Of a stretch of 64,000 bases of DNA, positions 58,392 to 64,000 are shown piece by piece (the first letter of the stretch is position 1; each line of letters begins with the position of its first letter). The position numbers and the translations under genes were made by a program. This DNA comes from Pyrenopolyporus hunteri. Taxonomy: Eukaryota; Ascomycota; Sordariomycetes; Xylariales; Hypoxylaceae. Where the stretch lies: the NCBI GenBank assembly GCA_902806595.1, contig CADCXC010000003.1:2480001-2544000 (forward strand), written 5' to 3'. Below the pieces are notes generated by a model. That model was not told the origin of the DNA, searched no databases, and saw only the letters and a program-made list of their open reading frames with translations.

Positions 58392-58844
58392 ATGGCGGTT
58401 CCACCAGCAGACGTTTGCCAAGCTATCATCAACAAGAAGCACTTATACTGTCGGCTCGTCGACACCGACCAATTCGAAGCTCTCCTCAAGACCGTCTTCA
58501 TCCCCGAAGCCACGCTCTCATTCAGGTCCGAGGGCAAGATTATGAACGTTGGCGGAGTTGAATATTCCTGGTCATCGGCGGCGGAGTTCGCAAAATACTT
58601 CGAAGGCAATCTCAAAGGCAAACAAGTCATTCATCACATCGCACCGCCGCAACTAGAACAGGTCAGCGCCGACGAGGTGAAGGCCGTCTTCGGCATTTCG
58701 TATGCCGCCGCTCCGAAGGGTGCCTTGACTACCGAAGGACACTACAGCGGTGGAGGGTATTACCACGAAACTTGGGTGCGGAGGAACGGCGAGTGGTTTC
58801 TCAAGGAGATGAACATGGACAACACATACGCCAGGTTAGGATAA
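58392..58844 (+). CDS. SnoaL-like (NTF2-fold) protein
   Basis: An intronless 150-aa frame; the ATG at 58392 sits in AAA-ATGG context. The frame stays open upstream to 58155, but that part looks non-coding. It has the NTF2-fold pattern: an N-terminal helical half (CQAIINKKHLYCRLVDTDQ), FIPEATLSF, a middle helix SAAEFAKYF, QVIHHIAPPQLEQVSADEVKAVFGISY, and the final strands GGGYYHETWVRRNGEWFLKE. Such proteins are small cyclases, dehydratases or isomerases, or have no known activity. The catalytic class cannot be told from the sequence. It is isolated from other metabolic genes. Confidence 0.85.
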   Translation: MAVPPADVCQAIINKKHLYCRLVDTDQFEALLKTVFIPEATLSFRSEGKIMNVGGVEYSWSSAAEFAKYFEGNLKGKQVIHHIAPPQLEQVSADEVKAVFGISYAAAPKGALTTEGHYSGGGYYHETWVRRNGEWFLKEMNMDNTYARLG

Positions 58845-59937
58845 TTCGAAGCTGGGGTACGGCGGGCGATCTGAGCAAGAGTATATTCCTAGGGCGACAG
58901 TCCCTCGAGCGAATGTAATTGTTCCCATAACGCACAATACAACAAGCGAATCTAAATAATGCATCCTAACCAACTACGTGAATTACCATAAGCTTTTATT
59001 TTATTCCTCAGTTACTATTGCCCCTTACCCCTCTTAGAGAATTGGAGATCTCGATCTCTCCGACTTACCCCGCATTGAATTGAATTGTGTAAGTTATAAC
59101 AACTTACGTAGATAAATCTACATCAGCAGTCAGTCCCATTACAACAACTTCCACTATAAACAGAAAAGGAAATAAGGAGGATTACCTTAAATAACTAATT
59201 AGCATTATTAATGATTACCCTCGCTAGTCTTATGATATTATCATCTAACGATGACAGTAGATACCAGCGGTTGACGTCCCCAGTGGTAGGCTGCCTTGGC
59301 GTTAGAAAGGCTACAAGGGGTCTTCTGCGTCCGTTAGCTGATACGATGTGATTATCAACGCTTCCATACATACGCACATAGAGACCCCCAATTTTACCAC
59401 GTGGTGAGCCCCTGAATGCTGACCAGCTCCTTGTCGTCCATCCGTAAACACACAATTCTTGGTACCTACCACCTCCTACGCAGATCAACCCTCCCCCTAC
59501 CGAACAATATGTAATTTCCCAAATAAAAATCTATGTCGCCGCATTGGCGCTCGGATATGCCGAGATCCCTGCGACGCAAGACGTCTCATTATGTACTGAG
59601 TAGTGTGTAGACGGCTAGCTAGTGACTTTTCTCGTTTCTCCGAAATTCGCGAGCTAAATTCGCGGCATCGTGGGCGAAGTTAGTTTCGAGACTTCAAGGA
59701 TCATCAGCCTATGACTCCGCATAGCTAGGTACCTTCAAGATTCGCGTCCATTTTTCAAGAGGCTTGCCTGCATCTCTCAAAACTTATCGCCGATTCAATT
59801 TCCCCGCACCCGCACTCAAACTCTTAACCCTCTTGATTCATTCAATGCTAGTGATAGGACTGTACAAGAGTTTCAGGGCCATTTTCATCCCCATTGCGGC
59901 AAGGAAGGAGAAGAAGAAGAAGAAGAAGACATAACGC
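58845..59937. other. Intergenic spacer
   Basis: Spacer between the convergent SnoaL-like and TPR-SET genes. A short GAA microsatellite (59909-59929) lies just beyond the TPR-SET stop codon. No supported gene. Confidence 0.6.
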
Positions 59938-62309
59938 TTATGAAAACACCGGGTAAAGTGCACTCATGGTCTCTTGCTCACCACATCTGATGCTGTAGAC
60001 AACACCAGCATATTCCTTAACCACCTGGCAGAGCTCCGGTGCAAGTTTCTTGTAGGCATATATCATATTCGAGAATGCCCCCAGGATGTTATTGTGGACT
60101 TGTCCCCAACGCTTGATCTCCAGCATCGCCTTTTTCTTGCTCTCTTTCCCCTCCACTTTTCTTGGCGGGCAAGCCACTACGACGAACCCAAGAGACTCCA
60201 ACCCCTTCAGCAACATCTCTAGTCCGTCAGCCAACTTGTTTCTCCCCATTAGCTCTACGCCCAGGCGAAAATACGGATCCGACAACTCGAAGTGCGGTAG
60301 CCGAGACCCATCCTGCCTGGGCGTATACGTCTTCTCTATATCTTCAAGTATTTTCGAGGCCAGAGTCAGCTTTTCCATGGGAACACCTTGCTTCAACGTT
60401 TGTTCGAAGTACTCAGCAAAAAATTTGCGTGTCTGGACGGTTTTCAAAGGCGTAGACTTCTTTTCAAGGCACAGCAGGCAGCCACAAACCAAGCCCCATC
60501 TTTCGAAATCCGCCTGCACTTCCTCATAGGTCGCATATTCCGAAGGATAAGCATACTTGAAGTACAACTCTGTGTCCGCCGCCATATCCTCACATGCCCG
60601 TATGATGATCATGTCGCCGATGAAGGAGCGATCGCAGTTGGCGAGGCACGAATGGTTGATACGTGATGCGATAGGCCAAATAGCAGCCGTCATATTTGCG
60701 GACTCGTCCTCCCGCTGACCAGGGTTTTCCGCGGGAACCATTCGCAATTGATAAGTAGTACGCGGGGTGGTGAAGTAGTTCAGCTGAACAATTCTCGCGA
60801 CGAGGAATCTAAGTTCTACCCGTTAGCACCCTCACGAATTCGACGTTCTTGGCCAAGGGGGTAGCCTACGTGTCAACCACAGGAACACCGTCAACCTCGG
60901 ATGCAGGAACCGCGTTGTAGTCACCACGGTGCAAGCTGGTGAATACCTCCGCGTCGGCATGGTTATGATATAACTTCTGAACGATCTGCGTGATGAGGTT
61001 GGCCTGCCCACCCATGAACAAGGTCCCGGTGTTGTAGTTCATCATGACGGTCGTATTCGCTAGGCCGATAGGGCTATTGGTGTCAGCGTAGCTATACGCG
61101 TAAGCCTTTTCGCACAGTAGAAGCTCGCCCGCCCTGACTTTCTTGGTGGTGAAAAGGCCCTTGCCTCCATGAGGAGAATCACGGATAGCCACTGATCCGA
61201 CGTATGTCGCGCAGTCTATCAAAGGCGGAGTAGCTTCAGCCTGCTTGTACATACTGCTGAATTTATAGGACCCTGATTCTTCCTCGCGCAGGCGTTGTTT
61301 GACACGCTTTATCTCGGCCCATGCGCCCGAGTTCTTGGGGTCGATACGGACGGAGGCTAAAAGCTTCTCTAAAGAGGCACCGAACTTCCCGAGTGAGTAG
61401 AGGGCCCTAGCCTCTCGGAATAGAGCCTTTCCGTTGGAGGAGCTCGTATTCGGATTGCCCTTACACGCGTCATCGAGAGCTTTCCTCGGCCGATCGAGAC
61501 GAAGGTTAGTCAGAGAACGGTTGAGATGAGCCAACTGCTCCTCTTCAGGTGTTTTGGCGGCACGTATAGCGTATGTGTATCTACGAACTCAGTTAGTATC
61601 TTGCCAGGCTATCAAGCTTGCTATAACGAATCACTGACAGACGCTCTGCTTCAGCCCAATTCTGCTTCTTAACCGCCGCATTTCCATGCGACCGTATGTC
61701 CTGGGAATTCTCATCGAGACCATAAACTCCATGTCTCCACTTCGGGGGGATTCGAGGGTCGCCGTCCTGTAGCCATACAACGTCGCTGACATGATCGACT
61801 CGCAGACAGTAGTCGCCCTCGAGAGTAGTCACGAAGAACGGCTCCTTGATGATAAGTATATCTCCAAGCTGTAGAATATAGTCCTTGCCGGCCTTGGACT
61901 CCTCAGGCTGATTGTAGAGCTGCAGCAACATTCCGGTTTCCTCTTCATCTTCAACGATGGCCATAACAGAGCTCGTTCTGTCAGGCGGCGATCGGACGCA
62001 GACTATGGTTCGACTTCCCCGGTGATGGGTTTCAAGCCTCATATGTGATATCATCAAAGGCTCGAGATCCCGAATGGGACGGACACAAGGAGGATAACTC
62101 AGCGGCAACTGCGATGTATAAGACACTACTTTCCCCCCGACACCCCTTGGGTGAATAGCAGGCCTCATTAGGAACTCGGCGACGAGGAGGAAACGAGGGC
62201 GAAGATCTTGAGGCCTTTCACCCTTTCGGCGGCTCGCTTTTTCCGCGTGTTCTCTAGCGAGCATGAAGTACTCAAGATGAGAGGAGGCAAACCCCTTTTT
62301 ACCGGCCAT
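59938..62309 (-). CDS. TPR-SET protein (SMYD-like)
   Basis: Exons 62309..61639, 61580..60870 and 60808..59938; introns of 58 nt (donor GTCAGT) and 61 nt (donor GTAGGC, branch-like GCTAAC). The product is 750 aa. The N-terminal ~200 residues are a fungal-specific region. TPR-like helices follow (NAAVKKQNWAEAERLYTYA, AHLNRSLTNLRLDRPRKAL, LYSLGKFGASLEKLLASVRI). The SET domain starts at about 365 (VAIRDSPHGGKGLFTTKKV), interrupted by a long insert. The catalytic part is WPIASRINHSCLANC (505-519) and TELYFKYAYP, and the post-SET cysteines are WGLVCGCLLC. A helical C-terminal domain completes the SMYD plan. Lysine-methyltransferase function is inferred. Confidence 0.86.
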
Positions 62310-64000
62310 GGTAAATTTAGTTAGTCTAAACTTGCAGATGAGATATTGATGAGTGCATGCAGGGTGAAGCTCAGCAGGATGTTATAAACCACAAGGAATA
62401 GCAAAGGAGAAAGGAGCGGGTTGGCAACAGGGAAGGGAGTTTTATAACATTAGCTTAGGAGGGCTCTCTAAGGGGAACCTAAACGCCTAGACTCTGGGTG
62501 GCTACCTTGCCTGGGAATCTGTAGAAGTATGTTTTTCTCGACATTTCTCCCGTAACTCCAACCATCCGACAAAGGCCCTCAACGCCGTTTGATCTATATT
62601 GGCAATTTACGTTGGCCCATGCAGACAGCCGTGGAGTCGTGCTTCCTTGCGGCTCGGTCTGGCTCGCCCTCGCCTCGAGCCAATCACAAAACGCCCTCAG
62701 GGGATGTCTCAGTCGGAGTATTGGCGATTTATCTCCATTATGCACCCAAACGCTTCCAAGCTGCTGCCTAGGAGCGAGAGCCCGTTGCTTTAGGTAGCAC
62801 GAACACAGATCTCGATTTACTACCTACAGGTAAGCGCGTATCTCTGCCTGTGAGTATTCAGTATCTTCGAGTCTAGTATGTAAGGTCTCTTTCCGAAACG
62901 AAGTCTCTACCTATGTTTGATATCAATGCCACACCTCTTCGTAGTGGGCGACGGGAGTTGAAAAAGAATTGAGTTGTCATCAACCTGGGGGTTTCGCTGC
63001 TAACATTGACAAGGCATTCGAGTATACCTACCTGCATGTTACACCTCCTCAGTTTATGCACTTCTAACAGATATGACATGTCATTCGAAGCATTGGTGGC
63101 GACGATAAATAGAGCGTCAGCGGGTAGGTACAACATTGGCACTATCGATGGGCATATTGGATTTCTTAATTTAGACTCTTCTTATCCTTTAAGTGCGTCG
63201 GATCGGCGTTGATATGTCAGTTGTGACGTTACCCAGAACTTTTCTAAGGCGCCCACGCCAAGAAGGCGAATACGAAACCCCTAACCCATAGAACCAATAC
63301 CACCCGTCCTGAAAGTCCTGAATGCGCTATGTAGTCCAGAGAGCTAGTATAAAATACCTATCCTGAGCCAAGATCTGAGATGAATAGGAGATAGAACACA
63401 GTGCCGCGACGTAGTTCCGCCAACGACGTAATTCGCGGTGTTGGTGCAGACGAGACCTTAAGTCAAGTACCTGTAGTCATCAGTCCAAGTCCGGGACATA
63501 TTCCCGAGACAGGATTACAACTCCGCGTGCCGATAAAACTAGAGCTAGACACTCCGCATTACAAAATATCTAATAGAGTAGTGTCATTCACGCCCTCATT
63601 AGAATTCTACTACCAAAGGATGCGGGGCCCGATCGGATACTCTCTGCAAGCAGCGACATAAAGGCGTTTGATTAGGCACCTCGGAGGTGTAACTGAGCTT
63701 GTATAATACCATAGGTAGTAAGACATGGTGGGCCGGAGCCTGGGCCAGATCGTGGGGGCCTGGGTCTGCAAAGGTGGACGAGGCCAGGGCCGGGTACCCC
63801 CACTGGCCACTAGACGGACATGACGCCGCGGCCCATGGCGGCCATAATCTGCGTGGTACCCGGGTTGTATTCTGTGCGCCGTGACAGAACAATGCTGGCG
63901 GCAAGTCGTGGGGAGGAAGCCCGCCCTTTCAAGAACCGAGTGATGCGTATTACTGATAATTCGATGATGTGCCGAGAATTAGTCGTATATTCGCCTTGTC
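62310..64000. other. Right-edge spacer
   Basis: Promoter side of the TPR-SET gene, then sequence without a supported gene. A GC-rich patch at 63720-63860 contains chance frames on both strands. Confidence 0.5.

Noticed and set aside
1..64000. CRISPR arrays, bacterial operons or phage genes
   Set aside because: The window is fungal nuclear DNA with spliceosomal introns; no spaced direct-repeat array was seen.

Overview
This window is nuclear DNA of a filamentous ascomycete (Pezizomycotina, most likely a sordariomycete). Evidence for this: most genes are broken by short introns (about 45-190 nt) with GTAAGT-like donors and CAG/TAG acceptors. The gene families are typical of moulds (microsomal P450, NmrA-like reductase, Pth11-type rhodopsin-fold 7TM protein, SMYD-like SET proteins, AdoMet decarboxylase, TAF11). 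Genes are separated by 0.3-6 kb spacers sprinkled with a palindromic TAGGTACCTA-type motif. Gene models were assembled by eye by joining open frames at splice sites; no search was run.

Layout: 0.9-1.05 kb tRNA-Thr(TGT); 2.0-5.3 kb divergent TAF11 and GTP cyclohydrolase I; 6.2-18.4 kb an accessory-looking stretch (NmrA-like reductase, CYP504-like P450, secreted SET protein, secreted metallophosphoesterase, short-chain dehydrogenase, compact SET protein); 21.5-23.4 kb a secreted protein made almost wholly of Thr/Val/Glu repeats; 24.6-27.0 kb two unrecognised proteins; 27.5 kb a tRNA-Val(AAC) gene; 27.9-29.3 kb thymidylate kinase with a 605-bp inverted-repeat (MITE-like) element just upstream; 31.1-32.5 kb a disordered protein with KEN and D-box-like motifs; 32.5-37.8 kb gene-poor, with one decayed reading frame; 37.8-43.0 kb a multi-TM protein and a large protein with clathrin/adaptin-type short motifs; 43.8-48.6 kb CFD1 and S-adenosylmethionine decarboxylase; 50.0-52.4 kb a lipocalin-like protein convergent with a 7TM rhodopsin-fold protein; 52.4-58.4 kb a 6-kb gene-free stretch; 58.4 kb a SnoaL-like protein; 59.9-62.3 kb a large TPR-SET protein.

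Core metabolism and housekeeping (tetrahydrobiopterin/folate entry, dTTP synthesis, polyamine synthesis, cytosolic Fe-S assembly, TFIID) is interspersed with accessory enzymes. I see no convincing biosynthetic cluster. The most unusual item is the tRNA-Val(AAC) gene at 27.5 kb. Besides an ordinary 17-nt anticodon-loop intron, it carries a 78-nt insertion in its D arm with exact spliceosomal hallmarks (GTAAGT donor, CTAAT branch-like motif, CTTAG acceptor). Its removal restores a full cloverleaf.
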